This document shows positions 46,761 through 55,956 of a stretch of DNA of 64,000 nucleotides, piece by piece. The notes beneath the pieces were generated by a model, which searched no databases, had not been told where the DNA came from, and worked only from the letters and a program-made list of their open reading frames with translations. The stretch comes from Enterococcus innesii (GTDB taxonomy: Bacteria; Bacillota; Bacilli; Lactobacillales; Enterococcaceae), in assembly GCA_018982785.1 (NCBI GenBank), contig JAHHEN010000002.1:129001-193000 (forward strand). The letters are read 5' to 3'. The translations under genes and the position numbers were made by a program. Each line of letters begins with the position of its first letter. The stretch's first letter is position 1.

Positions 46761-47834
46761 TTGATAGAAGTAGTCGGGTTGAAGAAGGTTTTCGATAATA
46801 AGTTTGAAGCCTTGAAAGCAGTAGATTTTACAATAGAAAAAGGCGATTTGGTTTGTTTGTTGGGACCTAGTGGTTGCGGGAAATCGACGATATTGAATTT
46901 GATCGCGGGGTTGTTAAGTCCCACCGACGGAGATATCCGCTTTAATGGTACTTCCGTTGTTAAGACAGAGCCGAAAGACCGCAATATCGGGTTTGTTTTT
47001 CAGAATTATGCCCTTTATCCCCATATGACTGTGTTAGAAAATGTCATGTTTCCCTTGACAGTCGGAGAGAAAAAAATCAAGAAAAATGAAGCACAAAAAA
47101 TTGCTGAGAAGTTCATGAAACTGACCAATATTGAAGAATTAAGTCAGAAAAAACCTGGAACCCTTTCCGGTGGACAGCAGCAACGGGTCGCTATTACTCG
47201 TGCTTTGGTGCAAAGTCCAGAAGTCTTACTGCTGGATGAACCATTGAGTAACTTAGATGCCCGTTTGCGCTTGAAGATCCGTGAAGAGATCCGTCGGTTA
47301 GTCAAAGAAGTAGGTATCACCACGATCTTCGTGACTCATGACCAGGAAGAAGCTCTTTCTATCAGTGATAAGATCATTTTGATGAACGAAGGGATCATTC
47401 AGCAAAATGATGATCCGCAAAACCTTTACTTAGAACCAAACAATCTTTTCGTAGCGAAATTTATTGGTAATCCAATCATCAACATCTTGCCAGTAGAAGT
47501 CAAAGATGGCCAAATGATCCATCCAGCGTTTACGATCCCAGTTGACCGCTTTACCGACATTCGCTTCAAAAAACCATTGACAGACGGCCAATATACGTTA
47601 GGTATTCGTCCAGAAGATGTGCTGACCACTTTACAAGCAGGTTTGTTCCAAACAGAAATCAAGAGTGTAGAGCTGATCGGACGAGAACGAATCTTGAACT
47701 TTGATCTGGCTGAAAAACATATGAAATCGATCGTTAGTATTGAAGAGATCATTGAAGAAGGCGCGCAAGTGTCATTTGATTTTCATTACAAAAAAGCCTT
47801 TATCTTTGATGAAAAAGGAGAGCGGGTCTACTAA
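46761..47834 (+). CDS. Sugar/glycerol-3-phosphate-type ABC transporter ATPase (UgpC/MsmK-like)
   Basis: 357 residues. Walker A GPSGCGKST near 36-44, signature LSGGQQQRVAITRAL, Walker B VLLLDEPLSNLDARLR and H-loop VTHDQEEA. The C-terminal TOBE/regulatory domain (~240-357; GIRPEDV) is typical of the CUT1 family. Start TTG 46761 behind ATGGAGGGGCAG. First gene of the importer operon, overlapping the first permease by one base (TAATG). Confidence 0.9.
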   Translation: MIEVVGLKKVFDNKFEALKAVDFTIEKGDLVCLLGPSGCGKSTILNLIAGLLSPTDGDIRFNGTSVVKTEPKDRNIGFVFQNYALYPHMTVLENVMFPLTVGEKKIKKNEAQKIAEKFMKLTNIEELSQKKPGTLSGGQQQRVAITRALVQSPEVLLLDEPLSNLDARLRLKIREEIRRLVKEVGITTIFVTHDQEEALSISDKIILMNEGIIQQNDDPQNLYLEPNNLFVAKFIGNPIINILPVEVKDGQMIHPAFTIPVDRFTDIRFKKPLTDGQYTLGIRPEDVLTTLQAGLFQTEIKSVELIGRERILNFDLAEKHMKSIVSIEEIIEEGAQVSFDFHYKKAFIFDEKGERVY

Positions 47835-48714
47835 TGTTCAAAAAAAATATAACCCTGAGAATCAACCAAAGGCGTGGCTGTTTTTACTGCCTTCATTGGT
47901 CATTATTTTCTTATTCAGTGTGTATCCGCTGTTTCGTTCCTTCATCATGAGTTTCCAAAAAGGAACCTTGATTAACCAACAGTATGCTGGGCTTGAGAAC
48001 TATCAAAGGGTTTTAACGGACCCCGTATTCTTTCGAGCACTGCAAAACACAGCACTGTTTGCTTTTGCGGTCGTGCCGATCTCGCTGATTCTCTCATTAG
48101 CGATTGCTTGGATCATTTTTGAAAAAGTCAAATACAAAAGTTTTTTTGAAACGATCTTCTTTATGCCCTATGTCACAAGTACGATTGCGATCGGGATCGT
48201 GTTTCGTTACTTTTTCAATGGCTCTTACGGGATCATTAATTATCTGCTAGGTCTTGTCGGCATTGCGCCAGTCAACTGGCTAGATAACGTCAACATGAGT
48301 ATGACGACTTTGATCATCTTCGGCGTTTGGACGAGCCTCGCCTTCAACATTATTATCTTGTTGGCAGGAATGCGCAACATCGACAAAGAACACTATAAAA
48401 TCGCAAAAATGTTTGGCGCTACCGATGGCGAAATTTTTCGGAAAATCACCTTTCCGCAGTTGATCCCGACCTTTGCTTTCTTGTTGACGGTCAATCTGAT
48501 CAGTGCCTTTAAAGTTTATACTCAAGTATATGCTTTGTTTGGCGGCCAGCCAGGGATCGCTCGTAGTGCCACGACAGCAGTCTTTTATATTTATGACAAA
48601 TTCCATATTGCCGGACGTCCGGGGATTGCAATGGCGGCAACCGTGATCTTGTTCATCATTATTTTGCTCGTCACCTTTATCCAAAATAAACTTTTGAAGA
48701 AAGTGGGCGAATAA
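47834..48714 (+). CDS. ABC transporter permease, UgpA/MalF-like (start frameshifted as read)
   Basis: CUT1 permease of about 293 residues with six helices; coupling loop EHYKIAKMFGATDGEIFRKI near 200-220. As read, the frame has no good start near the ATPase stop. ATG 47834 overlaps that stop and, if the A8 run 47840-47847 had nine A, would read MFKKKYNPENQPKAWLFLLP, a normal N-terminus. I place the start there. Otherwise the frame would begin at a TTG at 47740, inside the ATPase gene. Confidence 0.83.
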
Positions 48715-48718
48715 ACGA

Positions 48719-49537
48719 ATGAAAAAAATTGTGACGATTGTTTCGATGTTGTTTTTAGCAATTTTAGCAGTGATCACGCTGTTTCCCTTTGTCTATATGA
48801 TCTTGGCTGGGCTAATGACCTACAGTGAAGCAACCAGTATTCCCCCAACGATCATGCCGGAGTCCTTTCAATGGAGCAATTACGGGGAAGTCTTTACCCG
48901 AGCACCGTTTTTACGCTACTTCTTTAATACGGTCTTCGTTTCTGCGGTGACGACTATCGCGACGCTGATCACGGCGATTCTAGCTGCCTTTGCATTAACA
49001 AGTCTTGAATTCAAATACAAACGTCTCGTGATTGGCTTGATGATCTCGTTATTGATGGTTCCTTATGAATCGATCATTTTCACCAATTACAATACGATTG
49101 CGCGAATGGGCTTATTGAATACGTATAGTGCCTTGATCATTCCCTTTTTGACCAGTATTTTTTACATCTATTATTTAAACGGTTATTTACAAAGTATTTC
49201 TAATACCTTTTATAAGGCAGCCAAAATTGACGGTGCCAGCGACTTAGCTTATATCCGCCGGATTTTGATCCCCATGTCAAAACCAGCCTTAGTGACAGTC
49301 GGGATTCTGACGTTCATCTCTAGCTGGAATTCCTTCTTATGGCCGTTGTTAGTGACCAATGAGAAAAAATACCGCCTCTTAAATAATGGGTTGGCTGCCT
49401 TTACCACAGAAAGCGGCAGTGACGTTCATTTACAAATGGCGGCAGCGACCTTGACCGTCATTCCAATTCTGATCATTTACTTGATCTTTAGAAAAGAAAT
49501 TATCAAAGGAGTGGCTAAAGATGGCATCAAAGGATAA
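48719..49537 (+). CDS. ABC transporter permease, UgpE/MalG-like
   Basis: 272-residue CUT1 permease with six helices; coupling loop NTFYKAAKIDGASDLAYIRRI near 165-185. Starts 4 nt after the first permease and overlaps the metallo-hydrolase gene by 17 nt, so all are one operon. Substrate class (sugar, glycerol phosphate or phosphodiester) cannot be told from the permease alone. Confidence 0.92.
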   Translation: MKKIVTIVSMLFLAILAVITLFPFVYMILAGLMTYSEATSIPPTIMPESFQWSNYGEVFTRAPFLRYFFNTVFVSAVTTIATLITAILAAFALTSLEFKYKRLVIGLMISLLMVPYESIIFTNYNTIARMGLLNTYSALIIPFLTSIFYIYYLNGYLQSISNTFYKAAKIDGASDLAYIRRILIPMSKPALVTVGILTFISSWNSFLWPLLVTNEKKYRLLNNGLAAFTTESGSDVHLQMAAATLTVIPILIIYLIFRKEIIKGVAKDGIKG

Positions 49538-50813
49538 AACAACGATCACCTTCCATAGCGGGATCTTAACGATTGGAGGGACCGTCATCGAAGTTGCGTA
49601 CAAAGATGCCCATATCTTTTTTGACTTCGGTTCGGAATACCACCCAGAAACACCTTTACCAGATGAAGAAATACAAACTCTAGTCTCCCACCGTTGGATA
49701 CCAGAACTGAAAAATGTCTACGATCCACGCTTAGACTACACGTATCAAGGCAGTGAAACGAAAGAATACCAAGAAACAGCAGTCTTCCTTTCCCATGCCC
49801 ATCTGGATCACTCAAAAATGATCAACTTTTTAGACCCGAGCATTCCTATGTATACCTTGAAGGAAACCAAAGCGATCCTCGAAGTGTTGAATCAAAAAGG
49901 GGACTTCTTGTTGCCCGTTCCTCATGAGGAAAAAAGCTTTGTCCGTGAATTGATCGGCTTAGAACCCCATGATGTGATTCGGATCGGGGAAATCGAAGTC
50001 GAGATCATTCCAGTCGATCATGATGCGTACGGTGCGGCGGCCTTGTTAATTCGCACGCCGGATCATTTTATTGCTTATACCGGTGATTTACGTTTGCATG
50101 GCTATCATCCAGAGCGTACCAAAGAATTCTGTCAATTAGCCAAACACACGGATCTATTGATGATGGAAGGGGTCAGCATCAGCTTCCCAGAAAGAGAACC
50201 GGATCCCAATGCGATCACGGTGGAAAGTGAAACAGAATTGATCGAGACGTTTGTGCGTTTGGTCAAAGAAAATCCCCAACGACAAATTACCTTCAATGGC
50301 TATCCAGCCAATGTCGAGCGCTTTATGGCGCTTGTCGAAGCCGCACCACGGACGGTTGTTCTAGAGGCGACCCAAGCCGCATTGCTGAAAGAAATTTTCG
50401 ATAAAGATGTACCGTTCTATACGATCGATGATCAAGTACCAGCGACCCTCGATCCAGCCTTTGCTATTTCATATCAGGCATTATGTGACGACACGAGCCA
50501 GTACCTTTGGCAAGCAGTCGCGCATTTTGAAAACTTGCAAACAGGTGGATTGTATATCCACAGTGATGCACAGCCGTTAGGCGATTTTGATCCAGCTTAT
50601 CAAGTCTTTTTGGATCAACTGGCAGCACTGGAGATCGAATTTGTCCGTTTGCCAAACTCGGGACATGCAAAACCAGCTGATTTAGATCAGATCATTGCCT
50701 GGATCGAGCCCCAACGATTGGTTCCAATCCATACGCTGAAACCAGAAAATCTGGTGAATCCGTACGGTGAAAGAATATTGCCGCAACGCGGTGAAAAAAT
50801 TATTTTAGAGTGA
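49521..50813 (+). CDS. Metallo-beta-lactamase fold hydrolase (RNase J / beta-CASP-like)
   Basis: 430 residues. The metal site is HAHLDH near residues 92-97, with further ligands in VDHDAYGA and YTGDLRLHG; the late LPNSGHAKPAD and VPIHTLKPE match the beta-CASP ordering of RNase J-like enzymes. It has no signal peptide. It sits between the permeases and the binding protein of an importer, overlapping ugpE, which suggests that it acts on the imported compound (for example as a phosphodiesterase) rather than on RNA. That role is inference. Confidence 0.82.
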   Translation: MASKDKTTITFHSGILTIGGTVIEVAYKDAHIFFDFGSEYHPETPLPDEEIQTLVSHRWIPELKNVYDPRLDYTYQGSETKEYQETAVFLSHAHLDHSKMINFLDPSIPMYTLKETKAILEVLNQKGDFLLPVPHEEKSFVRELIGLEPHDVIRIGEIEVEIIPVDHDAYGAAALLIRTPDHFIAYTGDLRLHGYHPERTKEFCQLAKHTDLLMMEGVSISFPEREPDPNAITVESETELIETFVRLVKENPQRQITFNGYPANVERFMALVEAAPRTVVLEATQAALLKEIFDKDVPFYTIDDQVPATLDPAFAISYQALCDDTSQYLWQAVAHFENLQTGGLYIHSDAQPLGDFDPAYQVFLDQLAALEIEFVRLPNSGHAKPADLDQIIAWIEPQRLVPIHTLKPENLVNPYGERILPQRGEKIILE

Positions 50814-50829
50814 TAGAGGAGAGGAAAAA

Positions 50830-52113
50830 ATGAAAACAAAGAAACTTGCATTTGCAGCAGCTGCAGCCGCGACATTGGTATTAGGGGCTTGTGGAAACAA
50901 CAACGATTCATCTGGTTCTACGGAAAGTGATGAAATCGTTACAGAACTAAGCGAAGATACGACTGTCACCTTTTGGCATGCAATGAATGGTGCGCAAGAA
51001 GAATCATTGACGAAATTGACGGAGCAATTCATGGATGAAAATCCAAACATCAAGATCGAATTGCAAAACCAATCCAGCTACTCTGATCTACAAGCAAAGG
51101 TGAATTCAACCTTGCCTTCACCAAAAGATCTACCAACTATCACCCAAGCATATCCTGGTTGGTTATGGAATGCTGCCCAAGATGACATGTTGGTTGACCT
51201 TGGCGAATACATCAACGATGATACTATCGGTTGGGGTGACCAAGAAGAGATCCGCAGTGCCCTTTTAGAAGGCGCGCAGATCGACGGCGTGCAATACGGA
51301 ATTCCATTCAACAAATCAACAGAAATGCTGTTTTACAATGCAGATATGTTAGACGAGTATGGTATTGACGTACCAACAAACCTTGAAGAATTAAAAGAAG
51401 CTTCTCAAGAAATCTATGAAAAATCAAACGGTGAAGTAGTCGGTGCTGGTTTTGACTCATTAAACAACTACTACGCCATCGCAATGAAAAACCAAGGCGT
51501 TGATTTTGACAAAGACTTGCAACTAGACAGTGACGAATCAAAAGAAGTCATCAACTACTACCTAGATGGTGTCAAAGACGGCTACTTCCGAATCGCTGGT
51601 TCTGATCAATACTTGTCTGGACCATTTGCTAACAAGCAAGTCGCAATGTATGTCGGCTCCATAGCAGGGGAAGGCTTTGTTAAGAAAGATACTGAAGGCA
51701 AATTCGAATATGACGTAGCAGCTCGTCCAGAAGCCATCAACTTGCAACAAGGAACTGACTTGTACATGTTCAACAGCGCAACACCAGAGCAACGTACTGC
51801 TGCTTTTGAATACATGAAATTCTTGACTTCTCCAGAAGCGCAAAAAATATGGGCAATCGATACCGGCTACATGCCAGTTGTTGAATCTGTTTTGGAAAGC
51901 GATGAATACAAAAACAATCCTGAAACAAAAGTAGCTGCCAAATTAGAAGACGCAACCAAAGAATTGTTCTCGATCCCAGTGATTGAAAATGCTGATCCTG
52001 CTTACAATGAAATGCGTTCAATCATGGAAAACATTTTGTCTAATACAGATCAAGATGTCGATCAATTGATTGAAAATGCAAAACCACAATTAGAAGATGC
52101 TTGGAACCAATAA
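50830..52113 (+). CDS. ABC transporter substrate-binding lipoprotein (UgpB-like, SBP_bac_1)
   Basis: 427 residues. Lipoprotein signal with VLGAC near residues 17-21, followed by an acidic Ser/Asp linker. The mature part opens VTFWHAMNGAQEESLTKLTEQF, typical of the UgpB branch, and has the late AAFEYMKFLTSPEAQKIWA. ATG behind AGAGGAGAGGAAAAA. Probably high-affinity glycerol-phosphate or phosphodiester uptake given the Ugp-like wording and the neighbouring phosphatase-type enzymes; a sugar substrate is possible. Confidence 0.9.
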   Translation: MKTKKLAFAAAAAATLVLGACGNNNDSSGSTESDEIVTELSEDTTVTFWHAMNGAQEESLTKLTEQFMDENPNIKIELQNQSSYSDLQAKVNSTLPSPKDLPTITQAYPGWLWNAAQDDMLVDLGEYINDDTIGWGDQEEIRSALLEGAQIDGVQYGIPFNKSTEMLFYNADMLDEYGIDVPTNLEELKEASQEIYEKSNGEVVGAGFDSLNNYYAIAMKNQGVDFDKDLQLDSDESKEVINYYLDGVKDGYFRIAGSDQYLSGPFANKQVAMYVGSIAGEGFVKKDTEGKFEYDVAARPEAINLQQGTDLYMFNSATPEQRTAAFEYMKFLTSPEAQKIWAIDTGYMPVVESVLESDEYKNNPETKVAAKLEDATKELFSIPVIENADPAYNEMRSIMENILSNTDQDVDQLIENAKPQLEDAWNQ

Positions 52114-52289
52114 TTCTGAATTTCTTCGTCAAAATAGGGTATAATCAGGGAAACACCTGAGAATGAAACACCAAAGGGTTTGTGCCATAAGGTTTGAAGA
52201 CACAAGGAAGCAGAAAATGCTGGCTTTCGAGGGTTTTCGACTTATGCGCATGCCCTTTTGGTCTATTGAGGGGAAAAGGAGTCTTTTGA

Positions 52290-53837
52290 ATGAAAATCAC
52301 GTTTTTAGAAACGAGCGATATGCATGGCTATGTCTATCCAACCAATTTTGCCGATGATACGGAACAAGGATTCGGCGTGGCAAAAGTTGCCACCAAAATG
52401 AAAGAGCTACGTCAAGCAGCCTCCGGGCCGGTCGTAACGATCGAAAATGGCGACTTTATCCAAGGCTCGCCCTTAAGCTATTACATCGCCAAGAGCCAGC
52501 ATTCCGTTGCCGCATTGACCGCTGTCGTCAACCACCTAGACGTTGATGTTCATGTCTTAGGCAATCATGAGTTCAACTACGGTCTGCCTTATTTGCAAGA
52601 AGCGATCGCCAGCTACCAAACACCAGTACTGGCAGCGAATATTTTAAATGAAGCGGGAGAACCATTTTTTGGACAAGCCTACACCATCATTGAAAAAGAA
52701 GGGGTCAAGATCGCGATCTTAGGAATGGTGACGCCGTATATTCCTCACTGGGAACAGCCTGCGACGATTCGCGGGATGCAGTTTGTCAGCATCGTTGAGA
52801 CAGCGAAAAACTATGTACCTTACTTACGAGAACAAGCCGATATTGTTGTTGTCAGTTATCATGGCGGCTTCGAGCGTGATTTAGTCACTGGGGAACCGAC
52901 TGAATTATTGACCGGCGAAAATGAGGGCTATCAATTATTGCAGGAAGTCTCAGGAATCGATGCCTTCTTCACAGGACACCAGCATCGTGAGATCGCCACA
53001 AAAATCAATGGTGTTCCCGTTGTACAGCCCGGTTATCGTGGAAGCTTTATCGGCGCCATCGAATTGACGGTTGAAAAAAATCACACAGGGGTTCATGTCA
53101 CAAACAGTACGGCTGCGTTGATCCCTGTTGCGGATGCTCTCCCAGATCAAGAGACGTTGGCTTTGTTAGCACCTATCGAAGAAGAATTACAAACATGGCT
53201 AGATCAGCCGTTAGGCAAAGTCAGTGGGGATATGCGAATCATCGATCCGATGGGGGCACGCTTGAAAGAGCATCCTTATATTGAATTTATCAATCGTGTT
53301 CAGATGGCTGCCAGCGGCGCCAAAATTTCTGGCACTGCTCTTTTCAACAATGAAGGCAAGGGCTTTGGCTCAACCATCACGATGCGGGATGTGATCACCA
53401 ATTATATTTACCCAAATACGTTAGCTGTAGTCAAAGTAACAGGTGCTGAATTAAAAGCCGCTTTAGAACAAACGGCGGATTATTTAGCCGTTGTTGACGG
53501 TCAGATCGTGTTCAATCCTGCTTTTATTGAGCCAAAACCGCAATATTATAATTACGATATGTATGAAGGCATCGAGTATACGATCGATCTTAGCCAACCC
53601 GTCGGTCAACGAATCACCCGCTTGGATTTTGAAGAAAAAGCCATTGCGATGGACCAAGAATTAGAGATCGTCATCAACCAATACCGTGCCGTGGGCGGTG
53701 GCAACTACGCCATGTTTTCTGCCGAAAAAATCGTTCGTGAGATTCAAGTCGATATGACGGAACTGATTGCTGACTATTTGAAACAGCATCCTCAGATCGA
53801 AGCTACGACGAATCAAAACTTTCTAGTGACGTTATAA
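52290..53837 (+). CDS. Bifunctional 5'-nucleotidase / UDP-sugar hydrolase-type metallophosphoesterase
   Basis: 515 residues. N-terminal calcineurin-like phosphoesterase: TSDMHGY (~8-14), ENGDFIQGS, GNHEFNYG (~90-97), GHQHRE. The C-terminal 5'-nucleotidase domain is seen in GSTITMRDVITNYIYPNTLAVVKVTG. No signal peptide, so unlike UshA this form is cytoplasmic. It follows the binding protein after 176 nt without a visible terminator and may act on the imported substrate. Confidence 0.9.
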   Translation: MKITFLETSDMHGYVYPTNFADDTEQGFGVAKVATKMKELRQAASGPVVTIENGDFIQGSPLSYYIAKSQHSVAALTAVVNHLDVDVHVLGNHEFNYGLPYLQEAIASYQTPVLAANILNEAGEPFFGQAYTIIEKEGVKIAILGMVTPYIPHWEQPATIRGMQFVSIVETAKNYVPYLREQADIVVVSYHGGFERDLVTGEPTELLTGENEGYQLLQEVSGIDAFFTGHQHREIATKINGVPVVQPGYRGSFIGAIELTVEKNHTGVHVTNSTAALIPVADALPDQETLALLAPIEEELQTWLDQPLGKVSGDMRIIDPMGARLKEHPYIEFINRVQMAASGAKISGTALFNNEGKGFGSTITMRDVITNYIYPNTLAVVKVTGAELKAALEQTADYLAVVDGQIVFNPAFIEPKPQYYNYDMYEGIEYTIDLSQPVGQRITRLDFEEKAIAMDQELEIVINQYRAVGGGNYAMFSAEKIVREIQVDMTELIADYLKQHPQIEATTNQNFLVTL

Positions 53838-53842
53838 TAGCA

Positions 53843-53879
53843 AAACAGCCTGCGATGATTCCTTCATCGCAGGCTGTTT
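53843..53879 (+). terminator. Intrinsic terminator between convergent genes
   Basis: AAACAGCCTGCGATGA and TCATCGCAGGCTGTTT are perfect 16-nt arms around a 5-nt loop. A- and T-rich flanks allow use from both sides. Confidence 0.9.
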
Positions 53880-53880
53880 C

Positions 53881-54042
53881 TTAATTTTCTACATTACGTA
53901 CATAATCATCAAAGTATTTTACCAAATCCGCTTTGACTTGTTGATAGTCTTCTTCGGAATAGTCTTTGTCTTCTAGTTTTGCTTCGAAAAATGGCATCGC
54001 CAATTCTTCTCGTAAACGATCCAACACTTGTTCTTGGTTCAT
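53881..54042 (-). CDS. Small hypothetical protein (53 residues)
   Basis: A short, acidic, helical ORF: begins MNQEQVLDRLREELAMPFF and ends with DDYVRNVEN. Start ATG behind AAAAAGGTGACGTT on the minus strand. Codon use and ribosome binding site look genuine, and it is followed by the terminator at 53843. No family recognised. Probably in one transcription unit with the two genes upstream (lactonase and the 116-residue protein). Confidence 0.7.
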   Translation of the reverse strand: MNQEQVLDRLREELAMPFFEAKLEDKDYSEEDYQQVKADLVKYFDDYVRNVEN

Positions 54043-54075
54043 AACGTCACCTTTTTCACTTTTGATTTGATTTCA

Positions 54076-54426
54076 TCATAACAAATGAAATGAGGCTGTC
54101 AATGCTTCGTAAGTGTCTTTCATTTTTTCTAAACGATTTTTTAAAGAAACAAAGTCATCGTCATCATGAAAAAGGACTTGTTTTAATTCAAAATAATAGA
54201 TCTCAAAAGCATCAAAGAAAGCAATGACTTCCGCTGTTTGCAGCTCTTTGGCAGTATCGCAGCGAATATAGGCTTTTTCAGCGATCGCATACGTTTCCGC
54301 AGTCGTTAATAGGACCAATGATTCATTGTATTTGCGGCTCGTCACTAGTTCAAAGGTTGACTGACATTTATTGTAGATATTAGAAAAATCTTTGAGCACA
54401 AGTTCCTTTGGTGTTTTATCAAACAT
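54076..54426 (-). CDS. Conserved hypothetical protein (116 residues)
   Basis: All-helical, charged, soluble product beginning MFDKTPKELVLKDFSN. I do not recognise a family. The frame is open upstream into the lactonase gene, but TTGGAGGATTCCCCC supports ATG 54426. It overlaps no other gene after this trimming (20 nt after the lactonase stop) and so belongs to the lactonase operon. Confidence 0.65.
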   Translation of the reverse strand: MFDKTPKELVLKDFSNIYNKCQSTFELVTSRKYNESLVLLTTAETYAIAEKAYIRCDTAKELQTAEVIAFFDAFEIYYFELKQVLFHDDDDFVSLKNRLEKMKDTYEALTASFHLL

Positions 54427-54445
54427 GGGGGAATCCTCCAAAACT

Positions 54446-55468
54446 TTATTTTTTGAATAAGACGCAGACACATTCTGGTGCGTAGATGTCTTTTTCTAAG
54501 ACAGTCAATTTGCCAGTGGCTTCATAGCGTTTGTATAACGTTAGGTTATCAGAATTTTGGTTGGCACAAACCAGATAATCGTTTGTCGGGTCCAAATCGA
54601 AGTCGCGAGGGAAGTCGCCTTCTGTTGAGATTGATTGAACAAAAGCCAGGCCAGCGCCTTCATCGGTTACTTCAAAAACAGCGATTGAATTATGGCCGCG
54701 ATTTGAGCTGTAAACAAAACGTCCATCGTTCGAGATACGTACCGCAGCGCCACTGTTGAAATCCGTAAAGTCCGCAGGGATCGTTGGCACTTTTTGGATT
54801 TTCTCAAAACTGCCATCTGCTTGATTGTAGCGTAAAACAGTCAATGAGCTGTCTAATTCGCCCACTAAGTAAGCGTATTGGTTATTTGGATGGAAGACCA
54901 AGTGACGTGGACCAGTTCCGTCTTCTGCCACATAAACGGCAACTTCTGTCAGTTTGCCATCTTCTGAAATATCATAAGTATAGACCCGGTCCGTTCCAAG
55001 GTCACAAACTGCTAAACGTTGGTCTGGTGTTAAGTCAGTATAATGGACATGAGGTTTGTCTTGGTTTTCATGAGAGCCGACGGGTTCATCATGGTAGATG
55101 CTGTCCGTTGCTTCGATGCTGCCATCTTCTAGAATTTTATAAACATTCACTTCACCTTTGTGGTAGTTGGCACCATATAAAAGCTGACGTTTTTCATCAA
55201 CTGCTACATAGCAAAGGGGTGCGCCTTCTTCCGTTGCGGTATTCAGCAAGGTAAAGTCTGGAGTATAAGCAGCGGCGCCGCCGTTGCCAGCTACTTCTGT
55301 GACGCTGTAAACTGCTTCTTTTTTACTGCGGGCAAGATAAGTCGGACTTTTTTCTTCCGCACATAAGGTCAAATCGGTCAGTGTTCCTTTTTCCGTATCT
55401 AAAGCGATCGAATAGATCCCTTTACTTTCGCGACGAGTGTACGTACCTAAATAAATCGTTTGCAACAT
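54446..55468 (-). CDS. Lactonase family seven-bladed beta-propeller (6-phosphogluconolactonase-like)
   Basis: About 340 residues of the Pgl/YkgB lactonase family, predicted to hydrolyse 6-phosphogluconolactone in the pentose phosphate pathway. Repeated blades with the motif xVYSSNRGHNSIAVF; conserved DKPHVHYTDLTPDQ and GPRHLVFHPN carry the typical His/Arg residues. The frame opens at 55492, but TAGGAGGTTTTTT sets ATG 55468. Promoter region faces the divergent EIIA-like gene. Confidence 0.85.
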   Translation of the reverse strand: MLQTIYLGTYTRRESKGIYSIALDTEKGTLTDLTLCAEEKSPTYLARSKKEAVYSVTEVAGNGGAAAYTPDFTLLNTATEEGAPLCYVAVDEKRQLLYGANYHKGEVNVYKILEDGSIEATDSIYHDEPVGSHENQDKPHVHYTDLTPDQRLAVCDLGTDRVYTYDISEDGKLTEVAVYVAEDGTGPRHLVFHPNNQYAYLVGELDSSLTVLRYNQADGSFEKIQKVPTIPADFTDFNSGAAVRISNDGRFVYSSNRGHNSIAVFEVTDEGAGLAFVQSISTEGDFPRDFDLDPTNDYLVCANQNSDNLTLYKRYEATGKLTVLEKDIYAPECVCVLFKK

Positions 55469-55587
55469 AAAAAAACCTCCTAATAGTTTCATTCCTCTTT
55501 AATTCTACCATAGAATGCGGTTTTGGGCCGGGTAGAAAAACTCTTTATGTTATAATAAACGAGAAGATAGAAAGGGGAGTTTGTCAT

Positions 55588-55941
55588 ATGAAAAAAGGGA
55601 CGATCAAAGAAATTGGTCCACAAGCGATCGATTCACAAGAAAGAATGATCATCTTCTTTGGGGAAGAAGCGACCGACACACTGCGAGAATATTCAGTCAT
55701 TCAAACGATTCCTGATTCGCAAGCGTTAGTCGTCAAAAAAGGGGATCAGATCACTTTTGGTGATCAGACCTATCAAGTCCAATATGTAGGAACGGTGGCT
55801 AACCAAATCCTGCAAACGATCCAGCATGTGACCTTTGTCTTTGACGAAGAGCCGGCGGAAGATCCGCTTTCAAGTGCGATTTATTTAACGCCAACTGTTT
55901 TGCCGAACCTCGAAGTCGGCATGCAAGTGACGTACAACTAG
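55588..55941 (+). CDS. PTS glucitol/sorbitol EIIA-like protein lacking the active-site His
   Basis: 117 residues with the GutA/SrlB fold: KKGTIKEIGPQAID, then IIFFGEEATDTLREYSVIQ, then GDQTYQVQYVGTVANQILQ and HVTFVFD. In true EIIA-Gut the segment after the -REY- motif carries the phosphorylated His (IHCH in E. coli); here it reads VIQTIPD, with no His. So it probably does not pass phosphate to a sugar and may be regulatory. No EIIBC genes are near. The next gene follows after 15 nt. Confidence 0.78.
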   Translation: MKKGTIKEIGPQAIDSQERMIIFFGEEATDTLREYSVIQTIPDSQALVVKKGDQITFGDQTYQVQYVGTVANQILQTIQHVTFVFDEEPAEDPLSSAIYLTPTVLPNLEVGMQVTYN

Positions 55942-55956
55942 GAGGCAAAGAATGTC

